A DNA stretch of 36,649 nt from Kiloniellaceae bacterium (GTDB lineage Bacteria; Pseudomonadota; Alphaproteobacteria; Kiloniellales; Kiloniellaceae), in NCBI GenBank assembly GCA_021776195.1, contig JAJFGK010000041.1:1-36649 (forward strand). The letters run 5' to 3'. Below the pieces are notes generated by a model, which was not told where the DNA came from, searched no databases, and saw only the letters and a list, made by a program, of their open reading frames with translations. Below are positions 1 through 7,602 of this stretch, piece by piece (within the stretch, counting starts at the first letter, position 1; each line of letters begins with the position of its first letter). The position numbers were made by a program, and so were the translations under genes.

Positions 1-1186
1 CTAGGACCTCGGTCAGAATTAGTTGTAGTTCCTCCGGTCCCTGTTCGATCGCCTGCCTAAGCATGCGCAATTGGAAGGCCTTCGACTTCCTGTCTGAACC
101 GGAGAAGTCCGGCAGGTGGCGGTTCACATTCAATGCTACAATGTCGAAGACCTTGCGCTCCGCCTCCTCGACAGCACCGACCGGATCCTGCTCGAAAGGA
201 TAGACCTTTTCGGCTTTCCACTGCTCGATCTCAGAGCGGGCCGACTCGATTAGGCGGTCGCGGAAGTAGTTTCTAATCTGATCCTGAGCGGATTCGTAGG
301 ACCCCTGAAGCGCCGGGTTCATTTCCGCGAGATCGAGAAGACCTCGTTCGTGGAGCAGAGACACATAGCTGGATTTTAAATACGCGGAAAACTGAAAGCC
401 GGGCGAATGGATGCGGGGCTGGAGCCGTTGGAGTGGGATACCGTTCTCGCTGCAAAGATGGAGGGCTCTCTCAGTCTGGTTCCTCCACTCAATGATCTCA
501 AGAGCGACATCAAATGATCGGTCCTCATCCTCGATCGATTCGAGCGGCATTGACTTGTGAGAAGAAATGGCCTCAGAGGGGTCCAGCTTGACCCCCTGGT
601 AGGATACCGTGACCTTGGGATAGTCGTTGAGATATATGGCGAAGGTCTCAGTGAGCTCCTGGGCCGCGGTGTCATCCGCCAATGACCTAAACTCTCGGTG
701 CAGTTCAGTGATCTTGACCTCAACGCCGGCTTGGCCTGATTCGACTTTGGCAGCGTCCGATACACCCACATCCACCAAGTCGTCCTTAATTAGGGTAATC
801 GTGTACCGATAGAAATCTCCACCATCCTCAAATGTCACGGTCCAGTCTGCGACACGGCCGAGTGCCAGAGCCTTGAAGCGCCCCTTGCCCTCCTTACCGT
901 GGAGCGTTCGACCTTGTGTTTTTGATCGACTGCCATGGGCCTTCCATGAACCACCTAACTTCTTGAATAGATCACGGGCGTTCGCGTGTGGAATTCCGTG
1001 CCCATTGTCAGCAACAGTGATGCTCTGCATTCCGAAGTCGGTGGCCTCAACGGTCACCTCGACCGAGGTGGCGTCAGCATCGAGCCCGTTCCAGACGAGT
1101 TCGGCCACGGCCTGGACTGGCCGGGCATTGGCCAGCCGCTCTAGGTGGTCCCCTTGAACCTCTACCTTGTAGTGCTGTACAGACAC
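1..1186 (-). CDS. GHKL-fold (Hsp90/MORC-like) ATPase, 3' end outside window
   Basis: An open frame of 395 codons runs off the left edge without a stop. It starts with GTG at 1186, just after an in-frame TAA. The N-terminus has a clear GHKL ATP-binding fold: an N-box at residues 26-38 (E29, N33, D36), a DNGHG motif at 60-64 and a glycine lid GKEGKGRF at 97-104. Downstream sequence (about 150-395) is helical and charged, with no domain I can name. The motifs place it nearer the Hsp90, MutL and MORC ATPases than sensor kinases, since no dimerisation/phosphoacceptor domain precedes the ATPase. Relatives are long stand-alone ATPases, some reported near restriction or defence genes, so a role in DNA or phage conflict is possible but unproven. 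Codon usage and GC are clearly lower than in the genes to the right, and it lies past the 3' end of tRNA-Leu, which suggests horizontal acquisition. Confidence 0.8.
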   Translation of the reverse strand, partial: MSVQHYKVEVQGDHLERLANARPVQAVAELVWNGLDADATSVEVTVEATDFGMQSITVADNGHGIPHANARDLFKKLGGSWKAHGSRSKTQGRTLHGKEGKGRFKALALGRVADWTVTFEDGGDFYRYTITLIKDDLVDVGVSDAAKVESGQAGVEVKITELHREFRSLADDTAAQELTETFAIYLNDYPKVTVSYQGVKLDPSEAISSHKSMPLESIEDEDRSFDVALEIIEWRNQTERALHLCSENGIPLQRLQPRIHSPGFQFSAYLKSSYVSLLHERGLLDLAEMNPALQGSYESAQDQIRNYFRDRLIESARSEIEQWKAEKVYPFEQDPVGAVEEAERKVFDIVALNVNRHLPDFSGSDRKSKAFQLRMLRQAIEQGPEELQLILTEVL

Positions 1187-1300
1187 TGTCCGTCTTTAGC
1201 TCCGACGGCGAAAAGAAGAACAAAATTAGAACATAATTCGATAGGTAGTAAAGGCCTGTGTCCGGTCGTCAGGCGATCAATACTGCTGGAAAACAGTTTT

Positions 1301-1387
1301 TGGTGCGGGTGGAGGGACTTGAACCCCCACTTCCTTGCGGAAACCAGATTTTGAGTCTGGCGCGTCTACCAATTCCGCCACACCCGC
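1301..1387 (-). tRNA. tRNA-Leu (anticodon CAA)
   Basis: The acceptor stem pairs GCGGGTG (1381-1387) with CACCCGC (1305-1311), followed by discriminator A and an encoded CCA (1301-1303). The anticodon stem CCAGA/TCTGG encloses the loop CTCAAAA, giving anticodon CAA, which reads UUG. A long variable arm and a T-loop with GTTCAAGTC are present, as expected for a class II leucine tRNA of 87 nt. The 3' end faces the low-GC GHKL region, so this gene is a plausible island insertion site. I do not see a clear intrinsic terminator immediately after it. Confidence 0.96.
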
Positions 1388-1467
1388 TTTACCGAGGGCG
1401 CTTTATAGGGGCAATTGACGCGGGGCTCAATGGCTTCTCGCGCGAATCCAATACCGGACAGATGGCG

Positions 1468-2166
1468 TCAGGCCGCGGCCACCGCCGGCTGGCTGTAGAG
1501 GCGCTCAATATCGACAAAGAGGGCGCCCTCGAAGTCGGCCCGCAGGGCCTGCCAGGCCGGGTCGGCCAGGTCGATCCCGTCGTAGAGGCCGCGCGGCACC
1601 TCCAACTCGTCGAGCCGCTCGTCACGGCCGGCGACGATCCAGGCGAAGTGCAGGCTGGCCGCGTCGGCGGCGATCAGGCGCAGCTCGATCCCGGTGCCGA
1701 AGGGCACCTTGCCGCCGGCCCGCAGGACCAGGAGTTTGGTCAGTTCGAGCTGGAGGTCGTCGAACCCGGCGTCCTGGGCCACCAGTTTCTCACGCAGCGC
1801 GGTCCAGCCGAAGACCACGCGGGGCCGCACCTCGGCACAGAGCGCGCGGGCCATGGCGGGCGCCTTGTCGCCATAGCCGGTGTCGTAGACCTCCCGGGCG
1901 CCGGCCTCTAGGTCGCGCCAATTGGCCTTCTCGGCAGCCGGGTAGGCGGCGATCCACTGGCCGGCGGCCTGGTGGAAATAGGCGAAGTCGGGGTCGATGC
2001 GGAAGCCGCGCTCGCAGGCCACGCAGCTATGGGTCTGGAAGGTCTCCGCCAGGATCGCCTGGCGCATGTCCGCGCGGCGGTCGGCATTGACCGAATAGAT
2101 CAGGCCGAAGGGCTGGTGGCGGCCGCAGCCCGGGCAGGCGATCTCCACTTGGCGTTTGACTGACAT
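1468..2166 (-). CDS. CpXC-domain protein
   Basis: The 232-residue protein opens with a CPGC motif (C11, C14) and has a second CVAC pair (C48, C51). Together these would form one treble-clef-like zinc site typical of the CpXC domain. The remaining 170 residues are mixed alpha/beta with no catalytic signature I recognise, and there is no signal peptide or membrane segment, so it is probably cytoplasmic. The ATG at 2166 is preceded by AAAGGGA at good spacing. It lies 50 bp downstream of the large metallopeptidase gene on the same strand, so the two are likely co-transcribed and may work together, for example as partner, adaptor or immunity protein. CpXC proteins have no established biochemical role. 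Confidence 0.8.
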   Translation of the reverse strand: MSVKRQVEIACPGCGRHQPFGLIYSVNADRRADMRQAILAETFQTHSCVACERGFRIDPDFAYFHQAAGQWIAAYPAAEKANWRDLEAGAREVYDTGYGDKAPAMARALCAEVRPRVVFGWTALREKLVAQDAGFDDLQLELTKLLVLRAGGKVPFGTGIELRLIAADAASLHFAWIVAGRDERLDELEVPRGLYDGIDLADPAWQALRADFEGALFVDIERLYSQPAVAAA

Positions 2167-2186
2167 CTCGACGTCCCTTTCTTAAG

Positions 2187-2221
2187 CGCTTGGCGCTTGG
2201 CGTTTGGTGTCTGGCGCTAGG
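2187..2221. repeat. Degenerate 7-bp tandem repeat
   Basis: Five consecutive heptamers occupy the peptidase/CpXC junction: CGCTTGG, CGCTTGG, CGTTTGG, TGTCTGG and CGCTAGG. The last unit contains the TAG stop of the metallopeptidase gene on the minus strand. The array may be variable between strains. Confidence 0.6.
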
Positions 2222-5045
2222 CAGCGGCGAGCGCCACCGTGCCTTCCGGCGTTTCCAGTTGCGTCAACCAGCTGACCGCCGGGTGCGAATCCTTCAGTTG
2301 GTCGGAGTAGTAGGCGGCATAGATCTCGGCGAACCACTCGCCGGGCGCGCGGAACTGGTAGCCGGTGATCGCCTGGCGCCGGGCGCCGACATCGTAGCTC
2401 ACCCACTTGCCACTGTAGGCTTCCTGATAGACCCGGCCGCCGATGGCGTACTTGCGCGCTTTCGAACCACGGTTGAAGAGGCCGTCGTCCTCGCCGGTCA
2501 TCTTGACCGCCAAGCACCAGTCCAGGGTTTTGTCGCGGGTCTTGCGCCACTTGGCGGCCTCGGTCTTGTCCTCGGGCGCCTGGGGCGCATCGTCCTCATC
2601 CAGCTCGTCGTCGCGCAGCCAGGCTTCGATCTGCTTGCTGTCGAAGCCGAAGTGGGCGGCCGCGATGTCGGCGATCGTACTGCAATCTTCCTTGTGATCG
2701 ATCCAGCCGCCGAAGGAGGGCTTGGCCATCTTGGAATTCATCACCTGGCTCTTCTCGTCCACCGCATGGCCGATCTCGTGCAGGGTGGTGAAGCTGAAGT
2801 AGGGCGGCTTCTTGGCCCCGGGGCGGCGCTGGCAATCCGGATCGAGCCCCTCGGCCCGAGGATCGACGAAATCCTCCTCGAAGTCGTTCCGCTGGGGCCG
2901 GCCGCAGTTGAGGACGATGTGACCCTTGCCCTTCCCGTCCTCGGGACCGGTCCAGTAGGCGCCCTCGTCCAGGTCCGAGCGGCGCACGATCTTGGAGAGC
3001 ATGTCGTTGTCGATCACGTGATGCTCGGGGACCTTCTCCAGCATCTTGAAGACCTCCTGCAGGCCGCGGTCCTTCTTGTCGTACATCTGTTCGGGGTCGC
3101 CCTCGGTGTCCTCCAGCTCCAATTCCACGCCGAAGCGCAGCTCGATGGCCTTCTCGAAGGCGTTCTGCGGCACACCCTTGGGCAGGCCGGCGACCAGCTT
3201 GTCGAAAACCTCGGCGCCGCCGTTGTTGTCGAGCACCTCCTGGAGCTTTTCCGGGTCGGGATAGCCGCTGAAGAGCTCCAGCGCCGCGCGGGCCTCGTCG
3301 TAGATCTCGTCGATCCGCTCCAGCAGCTTTTCGGCCGCCGGGAAGTCGGCATCGGCCACGCTGGCCTCGATGCCCTTCAGGGCCTGGGCCGCCTCGTCCA
3401 TCTGACGCTTGATCAGCTCGCGCTTCTTACGCGGGATCTTCTTGAAATCGGCGAACTGCTTCTTGGCCGCGTCCAGGCGCCCGTCGAAGAAGTCGTCCTC
3501 CTCGACGATCGGCTCGGGCTCGCTGTCCGCCAGGGCGCCGGCCGCGGCCTCCTTGTCGGCCCCGTCTTCGCCCTCCTCGACCGCCTGCAGCAGGCTGGCG
3601 CGGAAGGCCTCGGGCAGGGAGGCGAGTTCCGGCTTGCTCAGCTCGCCGATGATCTTGCCCCCCTCGGCGTCCTTGGCCGCCGGGTCGGCCGCCGCGAAGC
3701 GGGCCTCCAGGGCGGCGACCTTGTCGTCGAAGGCCTGCTTGTCCAGTTCGAAGGTAATGATCGCGTCTTCCATCTTGATCAGCAGCTTGACCGCCTTGGC
3801 GTACTTTTCGCCCAGCATCTGGGTCTCCACCGCGTCGCGGCGGGCCACGACGGTCTGTTGCTGCTTGGCGAGAACGGCCAGCGGCGCCTGTTGCAGCACG
3901 GCCTGCAGGCTGGCGTCGAGTTCCTCTTGCAGTTCGGTGGCCTGGCGCTGATCCTCCAGTTGGAGGTCGCGCCTTTGCAGGTGCTGGGAGCGCTGCAACA
4001 GGTCGGCCAGCAGCACCTCGGCCTTGATGAAGTCGAAGGCATCGGTCAAGGGCGTGACGGTGCTGTCCAGGTCGCTCAGCTCCTCGAAATGCTCGATTTC
4101 GGTCTGCAGTTCGCGGTTGAAGGCGTCGATGAGCTCGATGTTGGCGACGGCCTCGGTCACCTTGGGCAGCAGCGCGTTGCAGCGCGCCTTGGCCTTGGTC
4201 CAGTCCTTGTAGGGATCGGCGAACTCGTCGCACTGATCCGCCACGCCGGTCAGGGTCTCGTAGGCCTGCTTGTAGGCACCGGCGGTCGCGAAGTCCTGGG
4301 CAACTTCGCGCTCGGCCTCGATACCGCTGCGCAGGTCCGCCAGGTTCTCCGCCAGATCGAGCTTGGCGACGATGCGCTTGGCCTTCTTGTCGATCTTCTT
4401 GAGCAGCTTGTTGTACTTGCGCTGATACTTGCGCTCGGTGCGGTCGTCCTCCAGCAGGATGATATCGTCGTCGTCCGTGTCATCGCCGCCGCCGGCCGCC
4501 GCGTGCGCCGCCTCGGCCTTCTGGACCGCGGGATCGAGCTTTTCCACGGCCTCCTTGGCCTTGAGCCAACGGTGTTCGTGGACCCGCTGCTCGATGATTT
4601 CCTTGACCTGGAGCAGCCGGCCGACGTCGCCGTAGCCTTCCGAGTCCAGCTCCTCGATGGTCTCGCTCAGTTCCTCGAAATCGCCGACCGCCTCGCTCCA
4701 TTTCAGGTAGTCCTCGATGCCCTTGGCGTCGACAAGCTGGGCATCGAAGATGGCGGTGTCCATCAGCTGCAGCAGGGCGTCGATGTAGTCCTGCGCCTTT
4801 TCCGGATCGTCCTTGTCGATCTCCCGGGCGACGTTGTTGTAGTCTTTGAAGTAGCCGTCGCGGCTCTTGATCAGGTCCTTGACGTCGGCCGCCAGGGCAA
4901 AGCGCATGGCCGATTCGATTCTGGCGCCGAGTTCGCGGATACGCTTGGAGAAGGCCTTGCGAAAGCGCGCCGCCTGGCTGTCGTCAGGGCCCTTCCGCGG
5001 CGCCGTGATACCCCAGATATCGGTAAATCCCTTGCCCTTGGCCAT
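2217..5045 (-). CDS. Large helical protein with C-terminal lethal-factor-like zinc metallopeptidase domain
   Basis: This protein has 942 residues from the ATG at 5045; a longer in-frame start at 5153 has poorer coding character. Residues 1 to about 700 are almost entirely charged amphipathic helix, rich in E, K, D, A and L, with an acidic DDTDDDD patch near residue 185, suggesting coiled-coil or helical-repeat architecture. Near the C-terminus is HEIGHAVD (residues 756-763), a HExxH zinc-peptidase motif. A WFAE segment follows about 150 residues later, with a candidate third ligand E907. The HExGHAVD then [FW]FAE layout is that of anthrax lethal factor and ATLF-type toxin domains (gluzincin clan). 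There is no signal peptide, so any export would need a non-Sec route such as a contractile injection or type VI system, neither of which is visible here. It is followed by the CpXC gene. It could instead be an intracellular housekeeping protease. The motif is certain; the function is inferred. Confidence 0.75.
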   Translation of the reverse strand: MAKGKGFTDIWGITAPRKGPDDSQAARFRKAFSKRIRELGARIESAMRFALAADVKDLIKSRDGYFKDYNNVAREIDKDDPEKAQDYIDALLQLMDTAIFDAQLVDAKGIEDYLKWSEAVGDFEELSETIEELDSEGYGDVGRLLQVKEIIEQRVHEHRWLKAKEAVEKLDPAVQKAEAAHAAAGGGDDTDDDDIILLEDDRTERKYQRKYNKLLKKIDKKAKRIVAKLDLAENLADLRSGIEAEREVAQDFATAGAYKQAYETLTGVADQCDEFADPYKDWTKAKARCNALLPKVTEAVANIELIDAFNRELQTEIEHFEELSDLDSTVTPLTDAFDFIKAEVLLADLLQRSQHLQRRDLQLEDQRQATELQEELDASLQAVLQQAPLAVLAKQQQTVVARRDAVETQMLGEKYAKAVKLLIKMEDAIITFELDKQAFDDKVAALEARFAAADPAAKDAEGGKIIGELSKPELASLPEAFRASLLQAVEEGEDGADKEAAAGALADSEPEPIVEEDDFFDGRLDAAKKQFADFKKIPRKKRELIKRQMDEAAQALKGIEASVADADFPAAEKLLERIDEIYDEARAALELFSGYPDPEKLQEVLDNNGGAEVFDKLVAGLPKGVPQNAFEKAIELRFGVELELEDTEGDPEQMYDKKDRGLQEVFKMLEKVPEHHVIDNDMLSKIVRRSDLDEGAYWTGPEDGKGKGHIVLNCGRPQRNDFEEDFVDPRAEGLDPDCQRRPGAKKPPYFSFTTLHEIGHAVDEKSQVMNSKMAKPSFGGWIDHKEDCSTIADIAAAHFGFDSKQIEAWLRDDELDEDDAPQAPEDKTEAAKWRKTRDKTLDWCLAVKMTGEDDGLFNRGSKARKYAIGGRVYQEAYSGKWVSYDVGARRQAITGYQFRAPGEWFAEIYAAYYSDQLKDSHPAVSWLTQLETPEGTVALAAA

Positions 5046-5177
5046 GATCGCCCTGCCCTCTTGCCGACTTCCAATGAAGTACCGCAACTGATGTGGGGAG
5101 CATGGGGGAAAGGGAAAGGCGGCGGCAACGGGCTGCACTGTGAGCCAACTCACAGAAGCAATTGGCGTTTCGCCCTC

Positions 5178-5450
5178 ATACCAACGAGCAGTGATAAAGA
5201 CCGATTTGATGGCGGAAAAACAGCCTCAGGGGAAGGCGCGGCCATGGACGATCCCCGGGGCGCGATACTGGTATCGGGCAAGCGCCGGAACGCACCCCAG
5301 AGGCTGTTTTTCCCCACCAAAGGCCGCGTTCTTTTGCCCGCTGGCCGCGTTGCGGGCTGCTTGTGGTACTCGCACCACGGCGCAACCCGCGCCTTGCCAG
5401 CGGACAAAAGTCCAGCGGTCAAATGGGTCTTTATCACTGCTCGTTGGTAT
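5178..5450. repeat. 273-bp nested inverted-repeat element (MITE-like)
   Basis: The outer arms 5178-5209 and 5419-5450 are 32-bp inverted copies with one mismatch. Inside lie two further inverted pairs: a perfect 14-bp pair at 5214-5227/5300-5313 and a 14-bp pair with one mismatch at 5331-5344/5397-5410. Each encloses smaller hairpins, at 5264-5275 and 5363-5378. The whole would fold as a three-way junction with one long basal stem and two arms. It fills the spacer between the methyltransferase stop and the metallopeptidase start and contains no convincing ORF. The right arm ends exactly at the first base of the methyltransferase stop codon region. A non-autonomous mobile element or a structured RNA are the main alternatives. 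Confidence 0.8.
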
Positions 5451-6583
5451 CAGCCTTCCTTGCGGATCACCAGGTAGCAGTGGACGTAGTCCATGCCGTG
5501 ACCGGCGGGCTCGGCGCGCACCAGGGCCTCGTAGCGCCCGTAGTAGTCCTCGATGATGGCGTCGCGTTCGGCCGGCGCGCGCTCCGGCGAGAGCGCGCCC
5601 TTGTAGATCGATTCGTTCCAGGACCGGATGGTGGGAATGTAGTCGCGGGCGAACTTGGCGGCGTCCCCGTGGTCCTCGAAGGCGACGGCATAGGGACAAC
5701 GCACCACCCGGGTCTCGGCATGGGTCAGGCGCAGGCCGGCCCGGTGCACCGGGCTCGCGGGATCGGTCAGGGGCGCCGTGAACTCCGCGACCGTGTTGTA
5801 GTACTGCGGCAAGGTCATGGCCCTGTACTCGGCTTCGTCGATGACGCCCTTGGCCAGGCTGTCGCGCCACAGGCCGTTCATGATGTCGAACATGTGCCGG
5901 CCGCCGGTATTGCCGAGATAGCGCCCCTCCTCGTCGCGCCCGAAGTTCAGCAGCACCAGATGACCGCCGGGCCTCAACTCGGCCGCGCGCTGGAGCAGGA
6001 TGCGCTCCCAGTCGCGCTTGCCCTGGGCCTCGAAGGCGGCCAGTTCCTCGCCCTCGGCGCCGGTCGAGTGGAGATGGCCCGAGATGTCGCAGGGCTTGGC
6101 CGAGAGCCAGTGCATGGCGGTCGCCGAAAAGCCGAGGTCCAGGGTCCCGGCCGGCAGGATCTGATCGTAGAATGAGGTCGCCGAGGCCAGGACGTGCAGC
6201 CCGGGTATCTTGCCGTGATAGGATTCAATCGGACCCTGGCCGGCGACGATCCGAAAGAGCGTGTTGTAGTCGTTGCGGATCTGATCGCTGTAAACCATCT
6301 GCAAGGGCCGCGTCGGCGCCCTTTCGCGGACGAAACCCAGCACCCGCCCCACCGTGTCGATCGAGGTGCCGCCGTCGGCGCAACCCATGTCGGACATGGT
6401 GAAAGGGCCGGCGCCAGTTGCCAGGTCCATGGCCTCCAGCGCGCCCTCGAACAGCGGCCAGGCGCCATCGATCACGTCCTTGGCCCCGATGGTGGCCAGC
6501 GAATAATAGCCGCCGCTCTTCATCGTGATGTTGTCGGCCTGCGCGGAGCCCGCCGCGGAATTTGTTCCTGGTGCTGCCGTCAT
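5450..6583 (-). CDS. SABATH-family SAM-dependent carboxyl methyltransferase
   Basis: The 377-residue protein belongs to the salicylate/jasmonate-type carboxyl methyltransferases, which transfer a methyl group from SAM to the carboxylate of a small acid. Evidence includes an N-terminal MKSGGYYS segment (21-28), a SAM-binding DMGCADGGTS motif (65-74), an acidic YSD at 98-100 that fits the ribose-binding position, and the family hallmark GFSATAMHWLS (151-161), which corresponds to the SSxxLHWLS motif of plant enzymes. I chose ATG 6583, preceded by a strong AAGGGGGG ribosome-binding site, over an upstream in-frame start at 6694. It has no biosynthetic neighbours, so the substrate is unknown. It is probably cytosolic and monocistronic, because the structured repeat element follows it. 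Confidence 0.87.
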   Translation of the reverse strand: MTAAPGTNSAAGSAQADNITMKSGGYYSLATIGAKDVIDGAWPLFEGALEAMDLATGAGPFTMSDMGCADGGTSIDTVGRVLGFVRERAPTRPLQMVYSDQIRNDYNTLFRIVAGQGPIESYHGKIPGLHVLASATSFYDQILPAGTLDLGFSATAMHWLSAKPCDISGHLHSTGAEGEELAAFEAQGKRDWERILLQRAAELRPGGHLVLLNFGRDEEGRYLGNTGGRHMFDIMNGLWRDSLAKGVIDEAEYRAMTLPQYYNTVAEFTAPLTDPASPVHRAGLRLTHAETRVVRCPYAVAFEDHGDAAKFARDYIPTIRSWNESIYKGALSPERAPAERDAIIEDYYGRYEALVRAEPAGHGMDYVHCYLVIRKEG

Positions 6584-6701
6584 GGCACCCCCCTTCCCGG
6601 TCTTGCTTGGCCGCGCAGCTTGCCCAATGCCAGGGAAGAAGAGAAGGGGAAATGCCGGTGCGGCCGGGCGCGCGGCCGACCTTTTCTTACCCACGCGTCA
6701 T

Positions 6702-6756
6702 CCGGCCATCGAGCCGGGATCTCGGGCAAGACCGATCACCGGGGCCAGACCCCGGT
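6702..6756. repeat. REP-like palindromic intergenic sequence
   Basis: Two short hairpins sit close together: CCGGC/GCCGG at about 6702-6716, and a perfect seven-pair stem ACCGGGG-CCAGA-CCCCGGT at 6738-6756. The surrounding GTCATCCGGCC...GCCGGGATCTCGGGC wording resembles the dispersed palindromic repeats common between alphaproteobacterial genes. It lies in the 363-bp spacer upstream of the methyltransferase gene, which otherwise holds only this and the hairpin at 6810-6901. Confidence 0.5.
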
Positions 6757-6809
6757 TCCGCCCCCTGTTTTCGTCCGGGGTGACGACCCTGCTCCGGGAG
6801 GTTAGGAGC

Positions 6810-6901
6810 GACACAGAGGGCACGGAGAAGTCATGGAGCTCACGGAGAACCATTGGTTCTCTTCTCCGTGATCTCCCCCTATCCTCGGTGCCCTCTGTGT
6901 C
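6810..6901. repeat. 92-bp imperfect hairpin repeat
   Basis: Perfect 14-bp outer arms (GACACAGAGGGCAC at 6810-6823 and its complement at 6888-6901) flank a second inverted pair built on CACGGAGAA (about 6841-6849 and 6861-6870). The motif CACGGAGAA also recurs directly within the left arm, at 6821 and 6841. No ORF crosses it. It is AT-richer than its flanks and looks like a dispersed repeat of the ACAGAGG/CACGGAG type. It could also terminate transcription from the HAD phosphatase gene (stop at 6947). Confidence 0.65.
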
Positions 6902-6946
6902 CTCCTTTGGGTCCGCCTTCGGGTCCGCCCTTCGTTGTCGGCCCGT

Positions 6947-7588
6947 TCAGATCTCGGCGCGCAGCTTGGCAAAGCTCTCTACGATGCCATCCGCGCCCGC
7001 TTGAACCAGTGCCGAAGTGTCGTGATAACCCCAACCCACGCCAATGGCCCGCACGCCGGCTCGGCGCGCCATGATCATATCGAAGCTGGTGTCGCCGATC
7101 ATGACGGTCTCAGCCGGCGTCGCCCCCATCGCCGCCATGGCCCGTAGGATCAGTGTCGGGTCGGGCTTACCAGGGGCACCGTCGGCGGGCTGGAGCGTGT
7201 CGAAGAGGTCGTTCCAGCCGAAATGCGAGAGGCATTGTCCCAGGCCCCGGGCCATCTTGCCGGTGACCACGCCCAGGCCGTGTCCTTGGGCCCGCAGTGT
7301 CGCCAGAATCTCGCCGGCGCCCTCGAAGGGTCGCTCCAGATCGGGATCCTGGGCGCGCAGCGCGACAGCGTGCGCCCGGTAGCGCGCGGCGATGGCGTGG
7401 TTCGTCACCGGCGCCTGGGTCGGGCAAAGAACCTGGAGCATGTCTTCGGGCTGGAGCCCCACGGTCCTGAGCACAGCGCCATCATCCGGGGGCGCAAGAC
7501 CCTGGTCGGCAAAGGCGCGGCCCATGGCGGCCAGAATGCAGCGCCGGCTGTCAACCAGCGTGCCGTCGAAATCGAACAGGACCAGCAC
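6947..7588 (-). CDS. HAD-superfamily phosphatase (phosphoglycolate phosphatase-like)
   Basis: This is a 213-residue HAD-IA hydrolase. The nucleophile motif FDFDGTLVDS is at residues 5-14 (D6, D8), a VTGK motif II follows in the middle, and IGDTSFD near the C-terminus is the metal-binding motif IV. The helical cap after motif I is of the Gph/PGP type, so 2-phosphoglycolate or another small phosphate ester is a plausible substrate. The start is taken as GTG 7588, immediately before LVLFDFDG. Upstream reading frame is just the shadow of mcd. The start lies 14 bp beyond the mcd stop codon, so translation is probably coupled to the ethylmalonyl-CoA genes, perhaps for metabolite repair. Confidence 0.88.
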   Translation of the reverse strand: MLVLFDFDGTLVDSRRCILAAMGRAFADQGLAPPDDGAVLRTVGLQPEDMLQVLCPTQAPVTNHAIAARYRAHAVALRAQDPDLERPFEGAGEILATLRAQGHGLGVVTGKMARGLGQCLSHFGWNDLFDTLQPADGAPGKPDPTLILRAMAAMGATPAETVMIGDTSFDMIMARRAGVRAIGVGWGYHDTSALVQAGADGIVESFAKLRAEI

Positions 7589-7602
7589 CGGGCCGGCGAG
7601 TC

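Noticed and set aside
2190..5477. A 1095-codon plus-strand open frame
   Set aside because: It is antisense to the metallopeptidase gene and reads as low-complexity Leu/Gly/Val sequence; GC-rich codon bias keeps the opposite strand open.
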